NCBI RefSeq assembly: GCF_016909575.1
Contig: NZ_JAFBGA010000005.1
Span: forward strand, 1 to 64,000
Length of the DNA: 64,000 bases
Direction: 5' to 3'
Source: Streptomyces sp. HB132
GTDB taxonomy: Bacteria; Actinomycetota; Actinomycetes; Streptomycetales; Streptomycetaceae
The notes under the pieces were generated by a model, which was not told the DNA's origin, did not search any database, and was given only the letters and a program-made list of their open reading frames with translations. Below are positions 52,963 through 60,625 of the stretch, piece by piece. Positions within the stretch are counted from its first letter, which is position 1; each line of letters opens with the position of its first letter. Position numbers and translations under genes: made by a program.

Positions 52963-53724
52963 ATGGGCTGGCCTATCGCGCAGGTCGCACGGATGTCGGG
53001 CGTGACCGCCCGGACCCTGCGGCACTACGACGAGATCGGCCTGCTGTCGCCGGCCAGAATCGGAACCAACGGACACCGCTACTACGAGGAGCCCCAGTTG
53101 CTGCGACTGCAGCAGATTCTCGTGCTGCGTGCGCTGGACGTTGGTCTTCCCGACATCGGCCGGATTCCGGCACAGCAGATCGACGAGGTGGACGCCCTGC
53201 GGGGACACCACCGCAGGCTGCTGGCCGAGCGCGACCGGCTCGAAGCCCTGGCCGGCACCGTTTCCCGCACGATCGTCGAACTGGAGCAATCCAGGAAGGA
53301 CGGCACACCCATGACCGCTGTCAACCGACCGGAGAACCTGTTCGAGAGCATCCGGCCCTCCCAGTACCAGGAAGCCTGCGCGACTTTCCCGGGCATGCTC
53401 AGGAAATCGCCCGGAGGGTCGCCGCGATGACGACGCAGGACGTCGAGGCCGGGCAGCGCGACCGCACGACACAGATGATTCTGCTGGCCGACCTCATGGC
53501 GGCCGGCCACCCGGCGGACGCCGCGCCCGTCCAGGCCCAGATCGAAGCCCAGTACCAGGCCTTGACCGGACTGCGCGCCGTGTCCGCCGAGGAGTACCGC
53601 GCCATCGGCCCGCTCCTGTGTGGACAACGAGGCGGGGCTCACGGCGTACGAGGCGATCGCGCCCGGCCTGGGCGAGTACCAGCGGGACGCCATCGAGGCG
53701 TACGTCGCCTCCCGGCTGAGCTGA
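52963..53724 (+). pseudogene. MerR/TipAL-type regulator, frameshifted and internally deleted
   Basis: From ATG 52963, preceded by AGGGAGG: the HTH (IAQVARMSGVTARTLRHYDEIGLL, RYYEEPQLLRLQQILVLRAL) and the coiled coil (LAERDRLEALAGTVSRTIVEL) are intact. The TipAS-like ligand domain begins (NLFESIRPSQYQEA) but breaks near 53390. It resumes in a second frame (EIARRVAAMTTQDVEAGQRD, MILLADLMAAGHPADAA, ALTGLRAVSAEEYRAIG) and near 53618 returns to the first frame (VDNEAGLTAYEAIAPGLGEY to the stop). A stretch of TipAS is also missing at the first break. TipAL proteins bind thiopeptides covalently and activate multidrug genes; this copy is dead for ligand binding, though a HTH-only product could form. 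Confidence 0.8.
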
Positions 53725-54214
53725 CCCAAGGCCGGCCAGGGCAACACGCCCTCCCCGCCGCACCGAACGGGTGCGCCTCGCCCGGCTTCCCGGATGTGCC
53801 GAGCGAGGTGCTGCCCGTTCTCGGGTTCTGACTCGGGTTCCGTGCAGCCGACGGCTGAGCGTTGCGAACAGGGAGGCGGGGCGGAGCCGGTGTCGCCGAA
53901 GCGGGCTGCTCATGTGCGGCAGGAGAACGCTGCGAGACGACCTCCCGGACGGCCTGTGCGGTGCCCGGCTGTTCGATCGACTCAGTCGCGGCGTGGACCA
54001 GCCCTGCGCCCCGCTCCACCACTTCGACCGCCTCGCCGCCCGCTGGGAACGCCTTGACTCCATGACGCCTTCATCTCCCTCGCCCCGGCCTCACCTGCTG
54101 GAGGCGGCTTCGGAAGCCGGAGAACGAGTGACCGGTGTCAGGGCCGGCCACGGTCCCGCCGAGTGGCGTCAGAGCATTGGTAGGCTCCTCCGCGTCTACG
54201 GCGAGGCCGGGGGG
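53725..54214. other. Stretch without a certain gene
   Basis: A plus frame 53930-54060 reads RRTLRDDLPDGLCGARLFDR and ends in HHFDRLAARWERLDSM, with good codon bias. It could be an extended N-terminus of the next ORF or a relic. The frame is open into 54610, so the real start of the downstream gene is uncertain. Confidence 0.35.
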
Positions 54215-54610
54215 ATGATCGTGAGAGCAGAGCCGTCGTCAGGCCCTCGGAGCCGCCGGTTCGGAGGAACTGGCGCCGCTGCCCTCTTCGGTGGGCTGAC
54301 ATCCGTGGTGACCGTTGCTGCGATCGGGAGGGCATGGGCTGCTTGTGACATCGGGAGCAGCGCAGCGGCCAACAACCTGACCCTGCTGTTCCTCGCGCCT
54401 CTCATATGGACGGCAGCTGCGATTTCGTGGGTCATTCTTCACAGCACCATCGGGAGGCGTCATCGCAGGACGGCCCTGGCCGCAGGGCTCGTCTTCACTC
54501 TGTGGTTCACCTGGTTCCTCGTCACATGGCTGGGCATGCCGGACTCCTATCCCTCTCCGTTGTGCCCGGGCAATGTCCCACCCTGGTGGCCGAGATTCAT
54601 CCCGGTATGA
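54215..54610 (+). CDS. Small integral membrane protein
   Basis: 131 residues from ATG 54215, with GGGGGG immediately upstream; earlier in-frame starts exist, notably ATG 54062. Three hydrophobic segments (AALFGGLTSVVTVAAIGRAWAA, LTLLFLAPLIWTAAAISWVIL, TALAAGLVFTLWFTWFLVTWLGM) are followed by a short extracytoplasmic tail with the signature CPGNVPPWWPRFIPV, a recurrent ending of small Streptomyces membrane proteins. Function unknown. Confidence 0.7.
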   Translation: MIVRAEPSSGPRSRRFGGTGAAALFGGLTSVVTVAAIGRAWAACDIGSSAAANNLTLLFLAPLIWTAAAISWVILHSTIGRRHRRTALAAGLVFTLWFTWFLVTWLGMPDSYPSPLCPGNVPPWWPRFIPV

Positions 54611-54758
54611 CGCCGGGTGCGCCCTGTGAACGACCCTGGCACCGAGAGTGGCAGCTTCGGTGATGTTCGCCGATGGGACGCAGGATCGTTCCCTGTCGGT
54701 GGCATCGAGATGCCCGTCCGGACAGGGGGCTGTCAGTGGCAGTTGACAGGCTGAGTTC

Positions 54759-55514
54759 GTGTTGATCAACGGATTCGAGAACGACCCGCTGGTTGCCGGG
54801 GAGGGACTGCTGTCCTTGCCGGGGTTCTGGCCTGCCTACCTGCTGTGGCTGTGCCGGACGGACGACAACGAACCGGAGCCGGCATGGTTCGGTGTCGACG
54901 AGGCCGACACGGACGCGGCGCTCGAGGCCCTGACCGACGAGAATCGGTGGCCGGTCTTCCGGATCCCGTTCGACGCGGGCCACACCGTGATCGTCGTCGG
55001 CCGCAACCTCGCGGACGACCCCGGGACGGAGTACTTCATCTCCCACCCGCAGTGGGACCGGCACGGGTATCTGGCGACCGTCGACGGGCATCAGGCGGGC
55101 CCTGGGCTGTCCTGGCCCGAGCTCACGCACATCGCCGGCACACCCGATCCTTACGCTCCCGGCGCCCGTGCGCCCCACGTCCGGCTGCTGCTCCTGCTGC
55201 CCGCGCTCGGCGACGCCGTTCTGCCCGGCGAGGCGACCGGGCTGATCGCCGACGCACTCGTCCAGGTGGGCGTGGCCGCCGACGAGGCTCCCGGGCTGGC
55301 GCGGGCGCTCCTCCAAGACCACCCCCTGTGGGAGCCGGCCAGGTGGGCGCTGCCCACCGCTTCCCCGCTCTCCGGATGCCAGGGCCCATTCCCCGGCATC
55401 CTCCACTGCGACGAGCCCGGCAGCCCGCGCTGCGGAATCAGGCTCGCGCAGGGCATCGCCCGAGACCAGAGCGACCGATTGGCCCGAGCGCTCGGCACCT
55501 GGCCCACCACGTGA
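54759..55514 (+). CDS. Hypothetical protein, 251 residues
   Basis: Starts GTG 54759 (VLINGFENDPLVAGEGLLSL). Acidic alpha/beta protein: FGVDEADTDAALEALTDENR, WPVFRIPFDAGHTVIVVGRN, GTEYFISHPQWDRHGYLATV, LSWPELTHIAG, then a helical C-terminal half (ALGDAVLPGEATGLIADALV) and a Cys-containing tail (GCQGPFPGILHCDEPGSPRC). The first half recalls actinobacterial SMI1/KNR4-like immunity-associated proteins, without a firm match. Intact and alone. Confidence 0.75.
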   Translation: MLINGFENDPLVAGEGLLSLPGFWPAYLLWLCRTDDNEPEPAWFGVDEADTDAALEALTDENRWPVFRIPFDAGHTVIVVGRNLADDPGTEYFISHPQWDRHGYLATVDGHQAGPGLSWPELTHIAGTPDPYAPGARAPHVRLLLLLPALGDAVLPGEATGLIADALVQVGVAADEAPGLARALLQDHPLWEPARWALPTASPLSGCQGPFPGILHCDEPGSPRCGIRLAQGIARDQSDRLARALGTWPTT

Positions 55515-55740
55515 CTCCGCATGACAGCCAAACGCCCGCACGAGTCGGTCACCCGCACGTGCCGGCGCGTTTCCGGAACTCGGCGACACGCTCCCAGCCA
55601 CCTGCAGCCCGCTCCCGCCCTGGCCAGTGGCGCTGACGGCTCCCGGCTGCAAAGCCCCTGCTCGAACGTGACGTCTGTCCTCACGGCCTGTCGAGGTACG
55701 GCTTGCAAGTATGTACGTGTGTTCATATCCTGCTGGAGTG

Positions 55741-56058
55741 ATGTGGCTGATCTTGAGTTGTGCGGTGCTCTCGGGACTGGCGGGCACGCTGTGCACCCGC
55801 GCCTCGGAGGGGTTCACGCGCTGGGGCTACGCCATCGCGGCGCTGGCCTCGTACGCGGCCGCGACGGCGGCGATGGCGTGGCTGGTCCAGCATGAGCCTG
55901 TCGGCTTGGTCTACGCGGTATGGACCGGTGCGGCCGCGGTCGCACTGGTGGCCATCGACCGGCTCTTCTACGAGGTGCGTCTGAGCGCGCTGCAGCTGGC
56001 TGGGGTTGCGGCCACCGTCGTCGGGATCGGGCTGCTCGGAACGGGGATGGGACAGTGA
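55741..56058 (+). CDS. SMR-family multidrug transporter subunit A
   Basis: 105 residues from ATG 55741 with GGAG upstream; the open frame begins earlier at 55711. Four membrane helices: LILSCAVLSGLAGTLCTRAS, YAIAALASYAAATAAMAWLV, LVYAVWTGAAAVALVAIDRL and ALQLAGVAATVVGIGLLG. The usual essential Glu of helix 1 (xxxEV/xxT) is replaced here by the LAGTLCTRAS region, which fits the weaker half of a heterodimeric EbrAB/YkkCD-type pump. The stop overlaps the start of the second subunit. Confidence 0.85.
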   Translation: MWLILSCAVLSGLAGTLCTRASEGFTRWGYAIAALASYAAATAAMAWLVQHEPVGLVYAVWTGAAAVALVAIDRLFYEVRLSALQLAGVAATVVGIGLLGTGMGQ

Positions 56059-56495
56059 GCGCTTACCCGCCACGCGCCTGGCTCCTGCTCGCACTGACCG
56101 TGGGGCTGGAGATCATCGCGACGTTGTCGCTGAAGGCGTCGCACGGCTTTCGCGACCTGGTGCCGTCCCTGGCAGCGATCAGCGCGTACGCGGGGACCGT
56201 TGTGGTGCTCGCACTGGTACTGAAGACGATCCCGATGAGTATCGCGTACGTGATCTGGACCGGTGCCGGCACTCTCGGCATCGCGCTGCTCGGCACAGTG
56301 CTGTTCTCCGATCGGTTGTCAACGAGCTCGTGGGCCGGGATCGTCCTGGTGGTCGTCGGCGTCATGATGGTCAACGTCGGCAAGAAGGACCCGTCAGCAC
56401 CAGGAAGGGAACAGGGTGGCTCGTCCGAAGGGCGCAACGAACGATCCGGGGCGACGCGAGCGGATCGCACTGGCCGCGGTCGAGCTCATCCATGA
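56055..56495 (+). CDS. SMR-family multidrug transporter subunit B
   Basis: 146 residues from GTG 56055, four bases inside the previous gene. The catalytic Glu is present in helix 1 (WLLLALTVGLEIIATLSLKAS). YAGTVVVLALVLKTIPMSIA, YVIWTGAGTLGIALLGTVLF and SWAGIVLVVVGVMMVNVGKK complete the four-helix SMR fold. The last about 40 residues (SAPGREQGG onwards) are an Arg/Ser-rich tail overlapping the start of the TetR gene in another frame, which may be a recent extension by loss of a stop. With subunit A it should form a proton-coupled cation efflux pump. Confidence 0.88.
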   Translation: MSAYPPRAWLLLALTVGLEIIATLSLKASHGFRDLVPSLAAISAYAGTVVVLALVLKTIPMSIAYVIWTGAGTLGIALLGTVLFSDRLSTSSWAGIVLVVVGVMMVNVGKKDPSAPGREQGGSSEGRNERSGATRADRTGRGRAHP

Positions 56496-56955
56496 ACGGG
56501 GTGTCGGATCGGTCTCCGCGCGCGCGGTTGCCGATCGGTGCGCCGTTCCGGTGGCCTCGGTCAGCTACTACTTCGACTCGGTTTCGGCGCTCCTGATCGA
56601 GGCGTGCCGCCTTGTCCTGCAGGAGCGCTCGCGTGAGCTCGATCGGTGGCTGGCAGCCTCCACCCCGGAGACGGTGATCACCGACCTTGCCGCACTTGTC
56701 GTGCGTCAGCTCACCGAGCAGCGGGCGACGAGCATGATCGCCTACGAGTTGTACGTCCTGGGCATGCGCGACGACGGGCTGCGAGAGGTCAGCGCGGCCT
56801 CAGTGAACCACTTGCGCCATCGCCTCAAAGGCTTGGTGCCACCCAGTGAGGTCGATCGCGTCGCAGCCACAGCGGACGGATACCAGATGCACTGCCTGTT
56901 CGAGGATCGCGTCCCCACGGCACGAGAAGTCGCTGTGATCTTGCAGGCTGCATGA
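56416..56955 (+). CDS. TetR-family regulator of the SMR operon
   Basis: 179 residues from GTG 56416 (VARPKGATNDPGRRERIALA), with AAGGGAACAGG just upstream inside the previous gene. HTH: AAVELIHERGVGSVSARAVADRCAVPVASVSYYFDSVSALL. The helical ligand domain ends VPTAREVAVILQAA. It is co-transcribed with and overlaps the SMR genes by 80 bp, so it probably autoregulates the operon and senses a pump substrate. Confidence 0.88.
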   Translation: MARPKGATNDPGRRERIALAAVELIHERGVGSVSARAVADRCAVPVASVSYYFDSVSALLIEACRLVLQERSRELDRWLAASTPETVITDLAALVVRQLTEQRATSMIAYELYVLGMRDDGLREVSAASVNHLRHRLKGLVPPSEVDRVAATADGYQMHCLFEDRVPTAREVAVILQAA

Positions 56956-57202
56956 TCTTCGACCGGGCGTGGCCTGGTCGCGCGCCGGGGCGTAAGCGGT
57001 GGGCCGAGGTGGGCGATGACACGGTCGCCGCTGGCTCTGTCACACCGGAGCAGGAGGCGTCATCGATGAGCACGGCCGCAGTCGCGCGCACTGCGGCCTG
57101 TGAACCTGCGGAGCGATCTGCGCTCGGTCCGCGCACTTGGCGCCGGCCTTCGCCGGGTGGTGGGTCACGCTGCCTAGCGGAGGTCAGTTCCCTGAGAGAT
57201 CG

Positions 57203-57811
57203 TCACTGGCCGACCTGATCTTCGCAGCGGCTCGGCAGACCAGATGGCTGACGCACCACGCGATAGCTGAGGTGGACGACGCTTGAGCTGAAGGTGCGGG
57301 TCTCGACGAGTTCGAGATCCACCTGGTGCTCGTGCCGGGGGAAGTACGGAGTGCCGCCGCCGACGAGTACCGGGTAGACCCTCACCCGGTACTCGTCGAT
57401 CAGACCCAAAGCGGCTGCCTCGGCGGCGAGAGTGGCCCCGCCGATCGCGATGTCGCCCTCCCCCGGCTCGGCTCGCAATCGCTCGATCTCCTCCGCCAGG
57501 TCACCGAGGGCCAGGCGGGCGTTGCCCTGTACCGCGGAGAGCGAAGTGGAGAACACCACCTTGGGGAGCGACCTCCAGATCGCGGAGAACTCAAGCGTCG
57601 AGAAGTCGATCGACGGACTCTGATCGACGGTCTCCCAGTACAACATCGTCTCGTACAGCCGTCGCCCCAGCAGATGGACTCCGACGTCTCGCACCTCATC
57701 GGTGGCGAAGCGGAACACCTCCTCGTCGGGCGCCGTCCAGTTGAAGCCGCCGTCCGGCCCGACGACATAGCCGTCCAGCGAGACGCCCATCGAATAGGTC
57801 ACGCTGCGCAT
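57203..57811 (-). CDS. Dihydrofolate reductase-like (RibD C-terminal) family protein
   Basis: 202 residues from ATG 57809-57811 (MRSVTYSMGVSLDGYVVGPDG). Family motifs: SLDGYVVGPDG, FRFATDEVRDVGVHLLGRRLYETM, LPKVVFSTSLSAVQGN, GDIAIGGATLAAEAAALGLIDEYRVRVYPVLVGGGTPYF and LVETRTFSSSVVHLSYR. These are stand-alone NADPH-dependent reductases of the RibD_C fold, of unknown physiological substrate. The C-terminal about 15 residues (SGLPSRCEDQVGQ) look like a non-conserved extension. Confidence 0.9.
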   Translation of the reverse strand: MRSVTYSMGVSLDGYVVGPDGGFNWTAPDEEVFRFATDEVRDVGVHLLGRRLYETMLYWETVDQSPSIDFSTLEFSAIWRSLPKVVFSTSLSAVQGNARLALGDLAEEIERLRAEPGEGDIAIGGATLAAEAAALGLIDEYRVRVYPVLVGGGTPYFPRHEHQVDLELVETRTFSSSVVHLSYRVVRQPSGLPSRCEDQVGQ

Positions 57812-57918
57812 CAGAGGCCCTCCTCGGTGAGAGGTTCGACAGTACGACCGCCCGACGCCGCAGGCCTCCAGGCTCGCGAGATGGGCCGTGGCCCTTTGTC
57901 CCGCTCGCACACGGTCGA

Positions 57919-60219
57919 TCACCGCATCCAGTGCCTGTCGGTGCTCCATCCCACGAAGCGCAGGGCACGCCCGGTGTCTGCCGTTCCGTCGTCGCCGAAG
58001 GTGCCGCCCTCGGCTACCAGGGTCAGGCCCGCCAGGGCGGGGACAAGCCGGGTTGCGACATGGGCCGGGTGGCGGGCCATCTCCTCCCTCAGGCCCGCGA
58101 TGGCCCGCTGCTGCTCCTCCGGCGGGCACAGGGAGAGGTGGAACACCATTTGGCGCCACGCGTACGCAGCGTCCTTGATCGTGCCCAACGGCCGCGGGTT
58201 GCGGTGCACACGGGCGGTCAGTCGGCACACGGTCACGAAGCAGCGGCGCGCCAGGTCGGCCCACCCGGGCCTGGGGGCGATGCCCACCCGGTGGACCAGC
58301 GTGGCCAAGTTGTGCGTGGTGAGGATCTGCGCCTGCTCGATCACCGTCCCGTTCGCGGCGACCGACCAGGACCGCGAGGACGGCGCAGCGCGATCGGCGC
58401 ACAGCCGTGCGAAACCGGGCGAGGTACGAGCGCCGTACGAACGGCTCAAGGCTTCGCCGGCCTCGACGATCGCCAGATTACGGATCGCCGCGTAGTCGAT
58501 GCCGTAGTAACGCTCGTACAACGTGCCGCCGAGAAGTTCGCCCGCGACCCGCGCGGCCTTGAGGAACTTCGGGCTGAACGTGCCCATGAAGATGTCGGCA
58601 GCCAGTTCCTCCACGAACGGTGCCCCGAGGTCGCACTGCCGGTCGAGAACGCCGAATTCGCGGACCATCGGGTTGGGCAGGATCGTGCCCGGGAAGGCCT
58701 GCACGGCCAGCTCGCCGAGCTGCCGCAGCACAGCGAGCGCACCTTCACCGTCCGACGTGCCCGGCATCGCAGATCGCTGCCCCGACACCGCCCGTACCCA
58801 GGGCAGTTCCTCGACGCGCACCTGCCGTTCCAGGTTGCGCAGGAGCAGTGATCGACGGTTGCGGAACGCCCGGTAGTTTGCGGCCATCACGGCTCGCAGC
58901 AGCTCGTCGTCGTACGCGTGTGCGGTGGTGTCGGCGACCAGCTGCGGCACCAGCTCGGCCATGACCTCGGCAGACGGGACAACGCCCCGCTCCACGAGCG
59001 TGCTGAGGGGTGCGCTCAGCGCGGACTCGACGACCTGGCCGATTGCGGCCGGTACGACGGCTCCGGCGGGCAGACCGGTCTCGCCGCCTTCCTCCTCGGT
59101 CACCGGTCCCAGGAGCGGGGCGACGTCGGTGATGCCTGTCTCCAGTGGGAGCGCGGCGAGCCGACGCAGCATCAGCTGGGCCAGGGCGTGGTGTGAAGGA
59201 CGCGCCGACTGCTCGGTCTGGCGCCGGCGCAAGGCCATGTGCGCGGCCGAGCCGGGCAGGCCGCGCCGCCGCACCATGCTCTGCACTGCGTGCCGCAGCA
59301 GGCCGAGCCGACGCGCCTCGAGCGGCCGTCCGGCGACGACCTCCTGCAGTGCCCCGCGCAGAATGCCCAGGTTCTCCTTGGAGTGGCGGTGTTTGGTGCA
59401 GCGTGTGTGTTCCGCTGCGAGCAGCCGGTAGCGGCCGAGTAGAGCCTCACCCTGCGCCAGCCAGCCGGCGTCGGGGGCGAGCTCGAGGATTTGGCCGTCC
59501 CGCGCCGTCCGTAGCCAGTGGACGAGCAACTCGTCGCCGAACGGCTGCCACACGGCGAGCGCCTCGCGCTGGGTCTCGACGGCCGCGTCGGGCCGCCGCC
59601 GTATCAAGGTGTCGACGGCCTCGGAGACGGTGTGCCGATGGACAGCCACGGTGGCGTCCGGCGCGGGCCCGTCCGCCGGGCGGGGCAGAAACCGCAGCCG
59701 ATCCGCGAACGGCTCCAGCTCCGCCACGAGGTCCAGCGCCGCGCCGGTCTGCCCGTGCTGCACCAGCCAGGCCATGGTGAGCAGCGCGGCCTCCTCGGGC
59801 ACGCCGATCTCGTAACTGCCGCTGTGCAAACGGGCCCACAGCCAGGCGAGTCCGGGCTCGGTGAGGCAGTAGGCGAAGAGTGCACGCCGCTCGGCGGGCA
59901 CGTCGAAACTCCGCGCGGCCTCGATCTCGTGGAGCTGGAGCGGGCCGCCCGCGCTCGCGGTTCCGGTGGCGAAGCCGCCCCGTATCACCTCCGGAGACAC
60001 CCAGGGCGGGAGCCCGACCACGGGCGTACGCGAACCGACCGACAGCCGTCCTGAGGCCATGGCCGCCAGAACCTGCCGCCACCGCTGCCCGCGCGCCTCG
60101 GCGCGGTGCCGGACGCCTGTGTCCTCGTGGGTCAACGCGGTCGTGAAGGCCTTGGCGAGCTGGCTCTCCGGATAGGACGGGGCCACGATAAGAGGCTGCT
60201 GCTCAGCGTTGTCGTTCAT
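57919..60219 (-). CDS. 766-residue hypothetical protein directly downstream of a tRNA-like RNA
   Basis: Starts ATG 60217-60219 (MNDNAEQQPLIVAPSYPESQ), three bases after the 3' end of the tRNA-like element and with no Shine-Dalgarno sequence. No known domain recognised. The first 90 residues hold AFTTALTHEDTGVRHRAEAR and VGSRTPVVGLPPWVSPEVIRG. A long helical middle follows (LAYCLTEPGLAWLWARLHSG-like repeats, HRHSKENLGILRGALQEVVA). A C-terminal core has ERYYGIDYAAIRNLAIVEAG, NGTVIEQAQILTTHNLATLV and DLARRCFVTVCRLTARVHRN. It lacks TROVE, RtcB or nuclease motifs. It is intact and clearly coding. The position behind an RNA and an SPFH gene suggests a role with that RNA. Confidence 0.85.
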   Translation of the reverse strand: MNDNAEQQPLIVAPSYPESQLAKAFTTALTHEDTGVRHRAEARGQRWRQVLAAMASGRLSVGSRTPVVGLPPWVSPEVIRGGFATGTASAGGPLQLHEIEAARSFDVPAERRALFAYCLTEPGLAWLWARLHSGSYEIGVPEEAALLTMAWLVQHGQTGAALDLVAELEPFADRLRFLPRPADGPAPDATVAVHRHTVSEAVDTLIRRRPDAAVETQREALAVWQPFGDELLVHWLRTARDGQILELAPDAGWLAQGEALLGRYRLLAAEHTRCTKHRHSKENLGILRGALQEVVAGRPLEARRLGLLRHAVQSMVRRRGLPGSAAHMALRRRQTEQSARPSHHALAQLMLRRLAALPLETGITDVAPLLGPVTEEEGGETGLPAGAVVPAAIGQVVESALSAPLSTLVERGVVPSAEVMAELVPQLVADTTAHAYDDELLRAVMAANYRAFRNRRSLLLRNLERQVRVEELPWVRAVSGQRSAMPGTSDGEGALAVLRQLGELAVQAFPGTILPNPMVREFGVLDRQCDLGAPFVEELAADIFMGTFSPKFLKAARVAGELLGGTLYERYYGIDYAAIRNLAIVEAGEALSRSYGARTSPGFARLCADRAAPSSRSWSVAANGTVIEQAQILTTHNLATLVHRVGIAPRPGWADLARRCFVTVCRLTARVHRNPRPLGTIKDAAYAWRQMVFHLSLCPPEEQQRAIAGLREEMARHPAHVATRLVPALAGLTLVAEGGTFGDDGTADTGRALRFVGWSTDRHWMR

Positions 60220-60222
60220 AAG

Positions 60223-60294
60223 CCGACGTGGCAGGTTCCGCCCCTGCGCCCTCCGGGTCCAGAGCCCGGTGCTCTACTACTGAGCTACACGTCG
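60223..60294 (-). ncRNA. tRNA-like RNA (Gln CUG-type cloverleaf with altered elbow)
   Basis: Read on the minus strand from 60294: acceptor stem CGACGTG/CACGTCG (7 perfect pairs), TA at positions 8-9, D stem GCTC/GAGC with loop AGTAGTA, anticodon stem CCGGG/CCCGG with loop CTCTGGA (anticodon CTG), variable loop AGGGC, T stem GCAGG/CCTGC with loop GGCGGAA, discriminator G. All four stems are perfect, so it is a real folded element. The T loop lacks TTC and the D loop lacks GG, so the normal elbow cannot form. No CCA is encoded. This argues against a working glutamine tRNA and for a tRNA mimic. Confidence 0.75.
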
Positions 60295-60304
60295 ATGACG
60301 GTAG

Positions 60305-60333
60305 ACGTTAGACGTCCGGTGATCACCGCACAA
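60305..60333 (-). promoter_or_regulatory. Promoter of the tRNA-like RNA
   Basis: On the minus strand TTGTGC (60333-60328) and TAACGT (60310-60305) are separated by exactly 17 bp and end ten bases before the tRNA-like 5' end. This suits a housekeeping-sigma promoter. The spacer holds the perfect palindrome GGTGATCACC (60318-60327), a possible operator. The remaining 300 bp up to the SPFH gene have no gene. A GTCGGC...GCCGAC hairpin near 60530-60550 may terminate the upstream transcript. Confidence 0.55.
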
Positions 60334-60625
60334 CCGTCTTTTTCTCAGGTGCGCACGGCCGACGCGGTTCGGCGAGCCGATGCCGGCGGCTGCTTTCGTG
60401 GTGGCTGGACGATGGCCGCGGCTGAGGCATGGCGGCCTGAAGCAGGGTGATCGACGGGAGCGCATGACGTTCAGGAGCCGCAGACTACAAGTATGACTCG
60501 TCGCTGCGCACGTCCAGGTGTGGGATGTCGGTCGGCGGCCGGCCGACGCTGTCGTCATCCGCGCCTCATGATGACGTCCGTGCTGTTGCTGCCCGGCCGG
60601 GCGGGCCTTCGAGTGCTTCCTGCGG

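Noticed and set aside
60223..60294. Functional tRNA-Gln(CTG)
   Set aside because: The T loop has GGCGGAA instead of TTCRA and the D loop lacks GG; such a tRNA would not form the elbow needed for translation, although the stems are perfect.
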